A program made the translations under genes and the position numbers. Below, piece by piece: positions 7,243 through 14,966 of a stretch of DNA of 36,041 nucleotides. Source of the stretch: a virus; the IMG/VR virus record IMGVR_UViG_3300032163_000061, positions 1 to 36,041 of that record, one strand, 5' to 3'. Numbering within the stretch: the stretch's first letter is position 1; each line of letters opens with the position of its first letter. The notes beneath the pieces are model-generated. The model was not told the origin of the DNA. It worked only from the letters and a program-made list of their open reading frames with translations, and did not search any database.

Positions 7243-9013
7243 CATCTTCGTACCGCACTCTCCCCGCGATCTCGGGCTCATCCCCGAATCGTGGCTGGAC
7301 GGCCAACGTGAGACCGTCGAAGCGGTTCTCGCTGCCTTCCTGTCAGGGAAGAAGTACGTCATGCTGTCGGCACCCACGGGTTCCGGCAAGTCGCTCGTCG
7401 CCGCCGCCGTGCAGAAGCTTCTGGCTCGTGCCGGGGGCGGGAGCGGGGGCCAGTCGGTCGCCCTTACCCAGACGATTCAGCTACAGAAGCAGTACGCCGA
7501 GACGCTGCCCGACGCAGCGATTATCACAGGCCGGAACAACCATTCCTGCGACCTCCCCGACGACCACCCCGCACGGCTGGGGCAGAAGGGACTCTCCGCA
7601 GAGGACGCGCCATGCGCGGCGGGCGAGGGCTGTCCGATTGGTATGAACGTCCGGGGAGGCTGCGCGTACTACTCACAGTTCTGGAACGCCGCCGACTCCC
7701 CGATGGTGACGATGAACTACGCCTACGCATCGCGGGTCTTGCAGCAGGACTGGTTCAGCACCGGAGAGAAGGACGAGGAGACGGGCAAGGGCCGCGCAGT
7801 GGAGAACCCGTTTAGACGGTCGCTCCTCGTCGCGGATGAGTGCCATCTCGCCGAGCGGGCCATCGTTGAATCCGCTGGCGTGAACCTCCCGACGAAACTT
7901 CTCGAAGACTACAACATCAATCTCCCCAACCTCTACACCCGCACTCGGGTAGTCGAGGGCCGTTCGATACGCGAGTACGAAACGACTGGCGTGTGGGTGG
8001 CGTGGGCTGTTGAGGCAGTGAAGGTCATCGGCGTAGCGGCGACGAAGCAGAAGGAACGGATAGGGCTGCTCACCGCACAGGGGCACCTCGCCCTTCTCCC
8101 TGCGGAGAAGCTGAAGTACAAGCGGCTGACCACCCTACAACAGTCGCTCGACATGCTTCAGCGCATCGAGCCCCTACGGTACGACGAGTGGTCGGTGACG
8201 CGCAGCCAGTACAAGTACGGGCCCATCAACGTGCGCCCGCTCTGGGGCTGGACAGTCGCGCAGTCAACGATGTGGCGGTGGTTCGATAAGGTGCTGCTTA
8301 TGTCGGCTACTCCGGGCGACCCGGAAATCGAGCGCATCAAGTTAGGGATTCCGGCAGCGGAGTTCGTCTTCATCGAGCGTCCGTCGCACTTCCCTGTCGC
8401 GAACCGCCCCGTCTTCTTCTGGCCCATCGCGAAGATGAACTACGCGAGTACCGAAGATGATTGGATGCAGATCGCCCGGGCGATACGGCAGATTGCCGAG
8501 TCGGGACAGTGGGCGCACCGTAAGGGACTCGTCCACACCGGGAGCAAGGCGAACGCCGAACGCCTGACCCGCATGCTCAACGCTGACTCCGCTCTCTTCG
8601 AAGAACGCTACGTCACGCACGGGTCGGGTAAGGGCGAGGCCAACGCCGCGCTAGAAGCGTATAAACGAAACCCCGACCCCGTCGTCCTCGTCACTGCATC
8701 GTTCACGACAGGACTTGACTTGCCGTACTTGATTGGTTGGCAAGTTATCGCTAAGGTGCCATTCGGTTCACTCGGCGATGAGGTGACTGCGCGGCGACGT
8801 GCATTCAAGGCAGCGGATGGTGTACCATTCGGACAGAAGGTTTACCAGTCAGAGGCCATGAACACAGTGGTACAGGCGGCTGGTCGAATCGTTCGGACTA
8901 AGGATGACACAGGCCCGACATTCATTCTCGACGGTAACTACGCGCTACTTCACAAGATGGCTTGGAAGCCCGCGTTCTACACAGAGGCATATCGCGAACT
9001 AACCGTGGTGTGA
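7235..9013 (+). CDS. XPD/DinG-like superfamily 2 helicase with Fe-S cysteines, 592 aa
   Basis: The protein has an SF2 helicase core: Walker A A-P-T-G-S-G-K52-S53, DEAH-box variant D201-E-C-H, motif III S-A-T near residue 356, motif V T-G-L-D near 490, and motif VI Q-A-A-G-R-I-V-R near 547. Between motifs I and II are four cysteines, C105, C127, C133 and C143, followed by YYSQ and a later MNYAY. This matches the 4Fe-4S domain layout of XPD/DinG helicases, which unwind DNA 5' to 3'. It is a plausible replication or recombination helicase. The start is TTG 7235, 8 bases inside the upstream LAGLIDADG ORF, with no clear ribosome-binding site, which is weak for such a gene. Two GTTTAKAC elements lie inside. 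Confidence 0.93.
   Translation: MSDIFVPHSPRDLGLIPESWLDGQRETVEAVLAAFLSGKKYVMLSAPTGSGKSLVAAAVQKLLARAGGGSGGQSVALTQTIQLQKQYAETLPDAAIITGRNNHSCDLPDDHPARLGQKGLSAEDAPCAAGEGCPIGMNVRGGCAYYSQFWNAADSPMVTMNYAYASRVLQQDWFSTGEKDEETGKGRAVENPFRRSLLVADECHLAERAIVESAGVNLPTKLLEDYNINLPNLYTRTRVVEGRSIREYETTGVWVAWAVEAVKVIGVAATKQKERIGLLTAQGHLALLPAEKLKYKRLTTLQQSLDMLQRIEPLRYDEWSVTRSQYKYGPINVRPLWGWTVAQSTMWRWFDKVLLMSATPGDPEIERIKLGIPAAEFVFIERPSHFPVANRPVFFWPIAKMNYASTEDDWMQIARAIRQIAESGQWAHRKGLVHTGSKANAERLTRMLNADSALFEERYVTHGSGKGEANAALEAYKRNPDPVVLVTASFTTGLDLPYLIGWQVIAKVPFGSLGDEVTARRRAFKAADGVPFGQKVYQSEAMNTVVQAAGRIVRTKDDTGPTFILDGNYALLHKMAWKPAFYTEAYRELTVV
7810..7817 (+). repeat. GTTTAKAC element 7 (GTTTAGAC)
   Basis: In the helicase gene just before the DECH box codons, read as Pro-Phe-Arg-Arg. 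Confidence 0.8.
8659..8666 (-). repeat. GTTTAKAC element 8 (GTTTATAC)
   Basis: In the helicase gene, read as Ala-Tyr-Lys-Arg. Confidence 0.8.
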
Positions 9014-9027
9014 AGAGAGGAGGTTGT

Positions 9028-9033
9028 ATGTAG
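9028..9033 (+). other. Start-stop minigene (ATG TAG) behind a strong ribosome-binding site
   Basis: AGGAGG at 9018-9023 is followed four bases later by ATG immediately followed by TAG. The best ribosome-binding site in this gap therefore points at a one-codon reading frame. A hairpin starts three bases after the TAG. It could hold a ribosome at the head of the leader, or be chance. Confidence 0.35.
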
Positions 9034-9035
9034 CC

Positions 9036-9101
9036 GCTGGGAAACCCAGCAAGCGCAGCAGACCCCATTCGGGAACAAGTGGTCGAATAGTCCACGTTCC
9101 C
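9036..9101 (+). promoter_or_regulatory. Structured leader of the gene at 9123: two hairpins
   Basis: The 109-base gap between the helicase and the gene at 9123 holds two stems. The first is GCTGGG/CCCAGC (9036-9041 with 9045-9050) closed by an AAA loop. The second pairs GGGAAC (9071-9076) and GTGG (9079-9082) with CCAC and GTTCCC (9092-9101), leaving an AA bulge and a 9-base loop. The ribosome-binding site AGGAGG (9112-9117) lies just after the second stem. This could stabilise the message or regulate translation. It does not resemble a tRNA or a riboswitch I know. Confidence 0.5.
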
Positions 9102-9122
9102 CCGTTCGGTCAGGAGGTACTA

Positions 9123-9956
9123 ATGACTGACATACAGGCCAGTGAAGCAGCGTTCAACATGTCGCTGCTCGACCCCAACGCCCTCGAAGAGCCAAAGGAA
9201 TCGTTCCCCGCACTCGTGAAGGTCAGCACTCTGCGCTGGTCGGACGCACGGTACAACGCGGCGACATCGTTCCGTCAGGCGTTTCCGTTCCGGGGCGCGG
9301 GTCACGGGCCGGAAGGCAACAGCATCCAGCAGTGGGACTTGCAGTTGGAGCGGCTGGACGCGGTGTACTACCACGAGGACGGTTCGCCGTTCCAGTCGAA
9401 GACGGGCGGCGCGGCCACCCAGACAGTCCCGGTCATCGTCTACGCGGGCATCGACCTTGAGAAGATGGACAAGAACGGCGTCGTCAAGGGCATCCAGAAG
9501 ACCCGGGGCAAGGAGCCCTTCGTCCTCGGTGCATGGTCGAAGGTCGCCGGGGCTCTCGTGCCCGACCCGTCCGTCCTCGTCGGCAAGATGTTCATGGTAG
9601 ACCGCTTCCGCGAGAAGGAAATCTCGCCGACGTTCTTCGCTAAGAACATCGTCATCCCGACCGAGGTGCTGTCGCCGACGTACACCTTCACGGGTACGGT
9701 ACTCCGCTTCAAGGCGGGACGCGAAGAGACCAGCGACGGTGCCGTCAGCACGGCAGTGGCGTCGGGTGGCGCAGTGGACAAGGGTGCAGCGGCATCGGCC
9801 ATCGTCACGTTCCTCGCGGCGAAGAACATCGACGCCAACAAGGCCGACGTGACCATCCTCGGTCTCCCGGACTTCCCGGCGTCGGCCCGCATCGAGCCGT
9901 TCCTGACCGCCATCGCGACGGGCAAGCTGGCCGACACGCTCGCCAGCTTCGGGTAA
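9123..9956 (+). CDS. Hypothetical DNA-metabolism protein, possibly single-stranded DNA-binding, 277 aa
   Basis: ATG 9123 has the strongest ribosome-binding site of the region (AGGAGG, 5 bases away); the frame is open back to 9024 but without a suitable start signal. The first 160 residues look beta-rich with aromatic residues, and a linker rich in Ala, Gly and Ser near residues 200-220 is followed by a helical C-terminal domain of about 60 residues. No catalytic motif is visible. It lies between helicase and nuclease genes, has its own structured leader, and is followed by a terminator-like hairpin, which together suggest abundant expression. A single-stranded DNA-binding protein would fit place and dose, but this is inference from context, not a recognised domain. 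Confidence 0.72.
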   Translation: MTDIQASEAAFNMSLLDPNALEEPKESFPALVKVSTLRWSDARYNAATSFRQAFPFRGAGHGPEGNSIQQWDLQLERLDAVYYHEDGSPFQSKTGGAATQTVPVIVYAGIDLEKMDKNGVVKGIQKTRGKEPFVLGAWSKVAGALVPDPSVLVGKMFMVDRFREKEISPTFFAKNIVIPTEVLSPTYTFTGTVLRFKAGREETSDGAVSTAVASGGAVDKGAAASAIVTFLAAKNIDANKADVTILGLPDFPASARIEPFLTAIATGKLADTLASFG

Positions 9957-9968
9957 CCAGCAGGACAG

Positions 9969-10002
9969 AACCTCGGGGGTTGGGCAGAACTCCCGTGGTT
10001 TT
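9969..10002 (+). terminator. Probable intrinsic terminator
   Basis: AACC-T-CGGG-G-GTT (9969-9981) pairs with AAC-T-CCCG-T-GGTT (9988-10000), with one T-T mismatch and one G-T pair, across a 6-base loop. The stem runs into TTTT (9999-10002). It lies 13 bases after the stop of the gene at 9123-9956 and would define the end of a short message. Confidence 0.6.
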
Positions 10003-10021
10003 GTAGCAGAAGGGAGAGAAC

Positions 10022-10243
10022 ATGACGAGCGACACTACGGCATACATCGCTCCTCGCTTTCTCGGAGCGTCCCAAATTGAGGCGCACGTAGCGCGTCTAA
10101 ACGCCATCAAGGCGGGACTCTGCGGCTATCCGGATGATGGTCGAGCGGTGGACAGCATTCCGGTTATCGAAACGATGGTCGGCATTCTTCTATCAGAGCG
10201 GTACGCACCGGAGACGGGCATCGCCGAGGCTGACGAGGAGTAG
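10022..10243 (+). CDS. Hypothetical protein, 73 aa
   Basis: AGGGAGAG lies about 5 bases before ATG 10022. The short product has a central helix (IEAHVARLNAIKAGL), a Pro/Asp turn, and a second helical stretch ending in an acidic EADEE tail. No motif is recognised. It begins the recombination block that continues with the Cas4-like nuclease 30 bases on. An inverted GTTTAGAC element lies at 10095-10102. Confidence 0.65.
   Translation: MTSDTTAYIAPRFLGASQIEAHVARLNAIKAGLCGYPDDGRAVDSIPVIETMVGILLSERYAPETGIAEADEE
10095..10102 (-). repeat. GTTTAKAC element 9 (GTTTAGAC)
   Basis: In the 73-aa gene, read as Arg-Leu-Asn. Confidence 0.8.
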
Positions 10244-10250
10244 GGGCTAA

Positions 10251-10266
10251 GGGGCAGGGATGCCCC
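10251..10266 (+). promoter_or_regulatory. Hairpin in the leader of the Cas4-like gene
   Basis: GGGGCA (10251-10256) pairs perfectly with TGCCCC (10261-10266) across a GGGA loop. It fills most of the 30-base gap before ATG 10274 and includes the only AGGGA purine run there, so it may control access to the ribosome-binding site. Confidence 0.4.
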
Positions 10267-10273
10267 GGATACT

Positions 10274-11191
10274 ATGAGTAACGTAAACGCAGACATCATC
10301 ATCAAGGTAGACATCGAGTACCGTGCCCGCATCCTCCGCGAACAGCGGCAGAAGATGGGCGCGGGTGTTCGGCGCGACGGTATCCATGTCTCCGACCTCG
10401 TCTTCTGTACGAGGAAGGCGTGGGCAGAGCGGATTGTCGGCTTCGTAGAGGACGTACCCGACAGTACCATCCTCCTCTGGGTCAGGGGCCTGTCGCACGA
10501 AGACCTCGTCGCTGACGGGATCGAGCAGATTAGGGCGGGCTGGTGCTTCTCCTGTGAGAAGATGCTGACGTGGACACCGGAAATTTCTGATGGTGGTGGC
10601 CTCTGCCCGACGTGCGGGGATTCGCTGATGGTCGGGACTATCGACTGGGTGATGATGGAGTCGCTGAACGCTGACAGCGAAGCCATCGACGACTACGTGC
10701 CCGTCGAGATGAAGTCTACCCTGAAGAGCAGCCGGAAGAACCTCGACGACATGCCGTGGTACGCCGACCAGTTGAAGACCTACATGGCGATGCACGGGCG
10801 TTCGCGTGGCCGCATCGCTATCCTGCACAACATGGGCGACTACAGCCGGGGCGACAGCGATGTCCGGGGTTCCGGCCCCGAGCCCGAACTCAAGGTCTAC
10901 GAGCTAACGTGGCGGGACGCGAGCGCGGCGAAGAACTGGCTGGCCGAGATGAAGCGGCGCAAGCTGATGCTCGAATCCCCCTTCATGCCCCCGCTCGATG
11001 CGGCCTCTCCCGCGCACGACTACATCTGCGACTACTGCACTGTCGGCGAGAAGCTTCCCAACGGACACCGCTGCGAACTCTGGCCATGGCAGCAGCAGCC
11101 CTCGGGCGTTTATACGCGCCGGGGTTCAGGGAAGACGGACATGTCGATGGACGATATGATGAATGAATTGAGTAGTTTGGAAGGGAAGTAG
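10274..11191 (+). CDS. Cas4/RecB-like PD-(D/E)XK nuclease with zinc ribbon, 305 aa
   Basis: The nuclease core shows T-I-D124-W, E145-M-K147 and Q166-x3-Y170, the motif II-III-QxxxY layout of RecB-family nucleases. Cys45 together with C252-x2-C255 and C267 near the C-terminus fits the four cysteines that hold a 4Fe-4S cluster in Cas4 and AddB-type nucleases. A second set, C91-x2-C94 and C111-x2-C114, forms a zinc ribbon inserted before motif II, which is not part of ordinary Cas4. The likely role is resection of DNA ends for phage recombination, with the ATPase and ERCC4 nuclease that follow. ATG 10274 has no clear ribosome-binding site except within the hairpin at 10251-10266. Confidence 0.88.
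   Translation: MSNVNADIIIKVDIEYRARILREQRQKMGAGVRRDGIHVSDLVFCTRKAWAERIVGFVEDVPDSTILLWVRGLSHEDLVADGIEQIRAGWCFSCEKMLTWTPEISDGGGLCPTCGDSLMVGTIDWVMMESLNADSEAIDDYVPVEMKSTLKSSRKNLDDMPWYADQLKTYMAMHGRSRGRIAILHNMGDYSRGDSDVRGSGPEPELKVYELTWRDASAAKNWLAEMKRRKLMLESPFMPPLDAASPAHDYICDYCTVGEKLPNGHRCELWPWQQQPSGVYTRRGSGKTDMSMDDMMNELSSLEGK
11108..11115 (+). repeat. GTTTAKAC element 10 (GTTTATAC)
   Basis: Near the end of the Cas4-like gene, in frame as Val-Tyr-Thr. Confidence 0.8.
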
Positions 11192-11193
11192 CC

Positions 11194-12033
11194 TTGAATG
11201 AAATGAACGCTGTCTTGCAACAGGCACTAGAAGAGAAGGGCATCGTCCTGAACGATGCGAGTGCGCTCGACCCGACTGCATTGCTCCCGTTCTCGGTGAG
11301 TCTCGACGGGTTGGAGGGCGCGGGCAAGACGTACTTCGCGCTCCGCATGCCGAAGCCTATCGTCCTCGTGAACTTCGGTGACCGTAACCCCGACATCCTT
11401 CTCTACGATATGGATGAGAGAGAGCGCGATGGCATTTTCACGACGAACATCCAGCCGAAGTCTCCCGAAGGGTGGACATTCGCGGAAGCCGTCGAGTCCC
11501 TGAAGACCCTGAACACCGTGGTCTCCACCGCTGCGCCGAAGATGCAGGGCGGCACGTTCATCCTCGACGGCGGTTCGTCGTGGTGGTCGGTCATGCAACA
11601 GGTCTTCGTCGAGCCGAAGGAACAAGCGGCCCTCGCTGCCGGGAAGAAGAAGGCGGGCGGGCTCATCTACGAAGAGGCGAACAACCGTGTGCGCGGCGTC
11701 CTCGGACACATCCGGGCGAACTCCTGCTTCCTCGCCATCACGCATCAGTTGCGCCAGAACTGGGACGCCAACGGGCCCGTGCCCGATTCGTTCTCGGCGC
11801 GGAAGAACAGTCAAGTACCCTTCCTGATGGAGTGCGAAGTGGAGTTCTTCAAGGTCTGCTCCATCTGCTCCGGTAAGGGTTGTCAGGTGCCCGGGCACTT
11901 CGGTCGGACGCACATGGCGCGGTTGAAGAAACTCTCCGGGAACACCGCGCTGGAAGGTCTCGTCGTCGAAAAGCTGACCTTCGAATCCCTCTACAAGATG
12001 CAGACGGGGCGTGACTATGTCCGAGGAAGTTAG
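11194..12033 (+). CDS. Sak4-like RecA-fold ATPase, 279 aa
   Basis: Walker A is D-G-L-E-G-A-G-K45-T46 and Walker B is T-F-I-L-D125-G-G-S-S, the layout of RecA-fold phage ATPases of the Sak4/AAA_24 type used in single-strand annealing or strand exchange. A Cys/His cluster (C222-x2-C225, C230, H235, H240) in the C-terminal half could bind zinc. TTG 11194 is 4 bases after GGAAGGGAAG and is preferred; ATG 11203 in the same frame is the alternative. It lies two bases after the Cas4-like gene and overlaps the ERCC4 nuclease gene, so all three are probably made together. Confidence 0.87.
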   Translation: MNEMNAVLQQALEEKGIVLNDASALDPTALLPFSVSLDGLEGAGKTYFALRMPKPIVLVNFGDRNPDILLYDMDERERDGIFTTNIQPKSPEGWTFAEAVESLKTLNTVVSTAAPKMQGGTFILDGGSSWWSVMQQVFVEPKEQAALAAGKKKAGGLIYEEANNRVRGVLGHIRANSCFLAITHQLRQNWDANGPVPDSFSARKNSQVPFLMECEVEFFKVCSICSGKGCQVPGHFGRTHMARLKKLSGNTALEGLVVEKLTFESLYKMQTGRDYVRGS

Positions 12034-12775
12034 GCCCGTCGTCGTCGTCTCGAAGTCCGAGCCCGAAGACGCCACCGCAAAGCTTCAGGTCTACGGTATA
12101 AACGCCGTGTCGGGGGAGGTCGGGTCGGACTATGTCTGGTATCCGCACGGGATGACCTTCGCCATCGAGCGGAAGACCGTGACGAACCTCCTCCAATCCC
12201 TGAAGGACAGGCAACTCGTGCAGCAAGCGCACCGGGGCACGGAGAAGTTCGACAAGTACTTCATCCTCATCGAAGGGGATTACAAGCGGGCGGCGTCGGG
12301 GCGGCTGGAATTCTTCTCGCCTAACCACCCAGAAGCCCGTGGCGGGTGGGTCAGCAGCGGGTGGCAGTATGAGGCGGTTGACGGCATGCTCTTCGACCTC
12401 GGGCTCCTCGGGGCGCAGGTGGTACGCTGCGACATGTTCGACTATCCCCGGAAGATTGCCGCCTGTGTCCTGAACACGTCGAACGACAACCACAAGTTCC
12501 TCGCCGAGCGCATGCGTCCGGTACTCCCCGTGATGGCGAAGATGGGTGGACAACCGTACGAAGATGCGCTATGGGCCCTCTGTGCGCTCCCCGGCTGCGG
12601 GCCGGAAGTCGCGATGGCCCTGCTATCGAAGTACGGTACACTGGCAGCAGCCATCGCGGCCATCGGCGCAAACGAAGCGGCACCTGAAGTGGACAGCCTG
12701 CCTGTGAATGGCAAGAAACTAGGGGCGAAGCGGGCAGCGAAACTTCATGCTGCTGTCGTCCAGAAGTTCAACTAG
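12017..12775 (+). CDS. ERCC4/XPF-type structure-specific nuclease, 252 aa
   Basis: The motif A-I-E51-R-K53-T-V-T-N-L-L-Q-S-L-K-D-R-Q-L is the ERKxxxDL-type core of ERCC4 nucleases, with the V-x-S-K-S-E-P segment near residue 11 standing where an upstream Asp is usual. A helix-hairpin-helix segment (LPGCGPEVAMALLSKYG, about residues 191-207) follows, as in XPF/Mus81 proteins. Such enzymes cut branched DNA, and here could resolve recombination or replication intermediates. ATG 12017 is preferred to GTG 12011 and lies inside the end of the upstream ATPase gene. A GTATAAAC element lies at 12096-12103. Confidence 0.9.
   Translation: MSEEVRPVVVVSKSEPEDATAKLQVYGINAVSGEVGSDYVWYPHGMTFAIERKTVTNLLQSLKDRQLVQQAHRGTEKFDKYFILIEGDYKRAASGRLEFFSPNHPEARGGWVSSGWQYEAVDGMLFDLGLLGAQVVRCDMFDYPRKIAACVLNTSNDNHKFLAERMRPVLPVMAKMGGQPYEDALWALCALPGCGPEVAMALLSKYGTLAAAIAAIGANEAAPEVDSLPVNGKKLGAKRAAKLHAAVVQKFN
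12096..12103 (-). repeat. GTTTAKAC element 11 (GTTTATAC)
   Basis: Early in the ERCC4 nuclease gene, read as Gly-Ile-Asn. Confidence 0.8.
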
Positions 12776-12785
12776 GAGAACCCCC

Positions 12786-14024
12786 TTGACGAAAATCTGC
12801 GCTCTTCCCGGCTGTGACCTCGACGTACCAGCGGGGTTCAAGAAGTTCTGTTCCCCCGACCACCGCATCCGCTCTGCCCGTGCAGGGTACAACCGACGCA
12901 TCGCCGACGAACAAGAAGGGGTCGTCCCAGTCGCTGACCGTATAAACGAAGAGCGCGAGAAACTGCGCCGACGGGAAGAGACAAAGACCCTCATGCAGTT
13001 GCAGAGGAGCGAGGCGAAGCGGCAGGAGTACATCGATGTTCTCCGCGAACTCGTCCCGCACATCCCGCAGACGCCCATCATCCCCATCCCGAAGACTGTC
13101 GATAAGCCTGCCGACGTGGCATGGGGCATCGACCTCTCCGACTGGCAACTCGGCCAGCACACGCCCATTCAGAGTACGGGGGGTATCTATGAACAGACCA
13201 CGGAAATTGTCGCTCTCCAACTCGACAAGGTCTGGGAAGCAGTCCAGCAAATCTTCGATGTCGAAATCGGGTCGGGTCGGAAAGTACTGCGCGACCTGTG
13301 GCTCAACTTCATCGGCGACCTCATCGACGGCGACTGCCTACGCCCAGCGCAAGCGAGCGCGATTGACCGCGTCGTCACGCGACAGGTACTCGAAGTCTGC
13401 GACCTCGCCAGCCTCTTCATCCGACGCTGCCTCACGCTCCCCGGAATTGAACGAATTGTTATCGACATGGTCGGAGGTAATCACGACCGCACGTCTGCTA
13501 AGGCGGGCAACGCTGGCTTGGGTGAACTTGACTTCGTAGACACCTACGCCTTCCTCATCGGCCACTGGCTGAAGACAGCGTTCAGTGACGAACCCCGGGT
13601 GACCATCAAGGTCTGGGAGACGTTCTTCGGGAAGCGCATCTTCGGCGGGCTGCGTCACGCATTTGAGCATGGCGCGTCGTTCCGGGGCGGGTCAGGCGCG
13701 TACGGCGGGGTGCCGTGGTATCCCATCGTCGCTGCTGCTGGCGGGTACACGAAGATGCTGGGCCCCGTGGACATGGTTCACATGGGCCACTGGCACCAGC
13801 CCGCCATCCTCCCGTACGGGCAGGGCGGTTGGGTCGTGATGAACGGGGCTCTCCCGGTCTCATCGCAATTCATCCAGTCCTCGTTCAAGGGGCTCCGCGC
13901 ACCGCTTCAGTGGATGACGGAGTACAACATCAAGCACAAGTGGGTGAACAACTTCTACCCGCTCTACGCCGACGTGGGCCAGTTTGCAGAGGCAGGGACA
14001 ACGTGGGACACAAGCGACGAGTAG
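12786..14024 (+). CDS. Metallophosphoesterase with N-terminal zinc ribbon, 412 aa
   Basis: The catalytic motifs of calcineurin-like phosphoesterases appear in order: D-L-S-D119-W-Q (first motif, His replaced by Gln), G177-D-L-I-D181, G-G-N232-H-D234, H295-G, and G334-H-W-H337. The N-terminus has C5-x4-C10-x11-C22-x3-H26, a small zinc finger, followed by a charged helix (residues 50-90) that may be a coiled coil. SbcD/Mre11 nucleases share this fold, so a DNA-end processing role next to the recombination genes is plausible, but a phosphatase is possible. TTG 12786 with AGGAG about 8 bases upstream is the likely start. Confidence 0.88.
   Translation: MTKICALPGCDLDVPAGFKKFCSPDHRIRSARAGYNRRIADEQEGVVPVADRINEEREKLRRREETKTLMQLQRSEAKRQEYIDVLRELVPHIPQTPIIPIPKTVDKPADVAWGIDLSDWQLGQHTPIQSTGGIYEQTTEIVALQLDKVWEAVQQIFDVEIGSGRKVLRDLWLNFIGDLIDGDCLRPAQASAIDRVVTRQVLEVCDLASLFIRRCLTLPGIERIVIDMVGGNHDRTSAKAGNAGLGELDFVDTYAFLIGHWLKTAFSDEPRVTIKVWETFFGKRIFGGLRHAFEHGASFRGGSGAYGGVPWYPIVAAAGGYTKMLGPVDMVHMGHWHQPAILPYGQGGWVVMNGALPVSSQFIQSSFKGLRAPLQWMTEYNIKHKWVNNFYPLYADVGQFAEAGTTWDTSDE
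12940..12947 (-). repeat. GTTTAKAC element 12 (GTTTATAC)
   Basis: Early in the phosphoesterase gene, read as Arg-Ile-Asn. Confidence 0.8.
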
Positions 14025-14173
14025 TCCGTCAGGATGTCAAGCGGGCACTGAACCAATGGGGCGACGAAGCGGCAGAGGATGCCATCATGTCGCTGCCCCG
14101 AACAGAGAAGGCTCCTCGGGTGAGGAAGCCGGAAGAGGAGACACATGCCGACACCGACGCTGATCGCCGCTGA
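14003..14173 (+). CDS. Small basic-acidic protein, 56 aa
   Basis: GTG 14003, preceded by GGCAGGGA, opens a 56-codon frame that overlaps the end of the phosphoesterase gene by 22 bases and the start of the endolysin by 29. It has a basic start (MGHKRRVVRQDVKRAL), a short helix, and a tail alternating acidic and basic residues. It fills what would otherwise be a 120-base gap. No motif is recognised. Confidence 0.45.
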   Translation: MGHKRRVVRQDVKRALNQWGDEAAEDAIMSLPRTEKAPRVRKPEEETHADTDADRR

Positions 14174-14966
14174 CACTTCCCGTTTCGCGACGGGGAACAA
14201 GGTCATTGAAGACTCTACGCTGCTCATGCTGAAGGGTCAGCACAGTGTCGAACTGCTCTGGCCGGGAGCGTGGCACGGCGCGTCCGGGTACGACGCCATC
14301 CAACCCACCCTGAAGCTGGCGCGGGAACTCGACATGCTCACCGGGACGTACGTCGCCCACACGCAGCGACACGCCGGGGCCAACGATGTCGTCGAGGCGT
14401 ATAAACGAATCGGCGAGGTCGAGTGGTCGAAGTTGCAGTTCGTCGCGCTCGACATGGAGTACGGCGACCCCACCACTGACCCGACCGTCGCGAACATGGA
14501 AGACCTTCTCGCCGGGAAGGACAAGGTTCTCTCCCTCGGCCAGCGGCCCGTCCTCTACACCGCGAACTGGTGGTGGAAGGGGCACTTCGAGAACCCCGAC
14601 ATCCCCCTCGGACTCGGGCTCATCAACGCCTTCTACGACAACGACCCGGACTTTGACTTCGCGTCGTTCCCGTACGGCGGGCCGGATGTGACGCTCGTCG
14701 GCGAGCAGTTCACGAACACCACGGACGTTGACGGGGTCGGCTTCGACTTCTCATCGCTGACCCGCGAGTGGGTGATGGACGGCCCGCCAGCCGCAAATGG
14801 ACTAGCTGCGCTCGCGAAGGCGTGGGGCATCGACATGGAGGACAGCATCCGGGGCGGCGTTGCGCTGCATCAGGGGCCCATCCACCCGCTCGCGCTCGCT
14901 CTCTACAGCATCCGGCAGGGCCAGAAGGCGCACAACTGGGAGTTGGTGCTGAAGGGCGGCAAGTAG
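14145..14966 (+). CDS. GH25-type endolysin (lysozyme), 273 aa
   Basis: The fold shows the glycoside hydrolase 25 pattern: an early D10-T-S-R-F on the first strand, F-V-A-L-D103-M-E105-Y-G-D carrying the acidic pair on a central strand, and P-V-L-Y-T-A-N-W-W-W on a later strand. These enzymes cut the sugar backbone of peptidoglycan, releasing progeny. The last 60 residues after VMDGPPAA are a helical segment that may bind the wall or a partner; no typical repeats are seen. No signal peptide is present, so a holin is expected, and two small membrane proteins follow at once. GAAGAGGAG precedes ATG 14145. A GTATAAAC element lies at 14399-14406. Confidence 0.87.
   Translation: MPTPTLIAADTSRFATGNKVIEDSTLLMLKGQHSVELLWPGAWHGASGYDAIQPTLKLARELDMLTGTYVAHTQRHAGANDVVEAYKRIGEVEWSKLQFVALDMEYGDPTTDPTVANMEDLLAGKDKVLSLGQRPVLYTANWWWKGHFENPDIPLGLGLINAFYDNDPDFDFASFPYGGPDVTLVGEQFTNTTDVDGVGFDFSSLTREWVMDGPPAANGLAALAKAWGIDMEDSIRGGVALHQGPIHPLALALYSIRQGQKAHNWELVLKGGK
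14399..14406 (-). repeat. GTTTAKAC element 13 (GTTTATAC)
   Basis: In the endolysin gene just before the catalytic strand, read as Ala-Tyr-Lys-Arg. Confidence 0.8.

Noticed and set aside
9011-9127. Read-through of the helicase TGA into an open frame of about 38 codons
   Set aside because: The frame is open but has no stop-codon context typical of read-through, and it crosses the hairpins and the next gene's start, which explains this DNA better.
11227-12075. Long minus-strand ORF opposite the ATPase gene
   Set aside because: It is a shadow of the codon bias of the plus-strand gene, with low-complexity Arg/Val composition and no motif, while the plus strand has Walker motifs.
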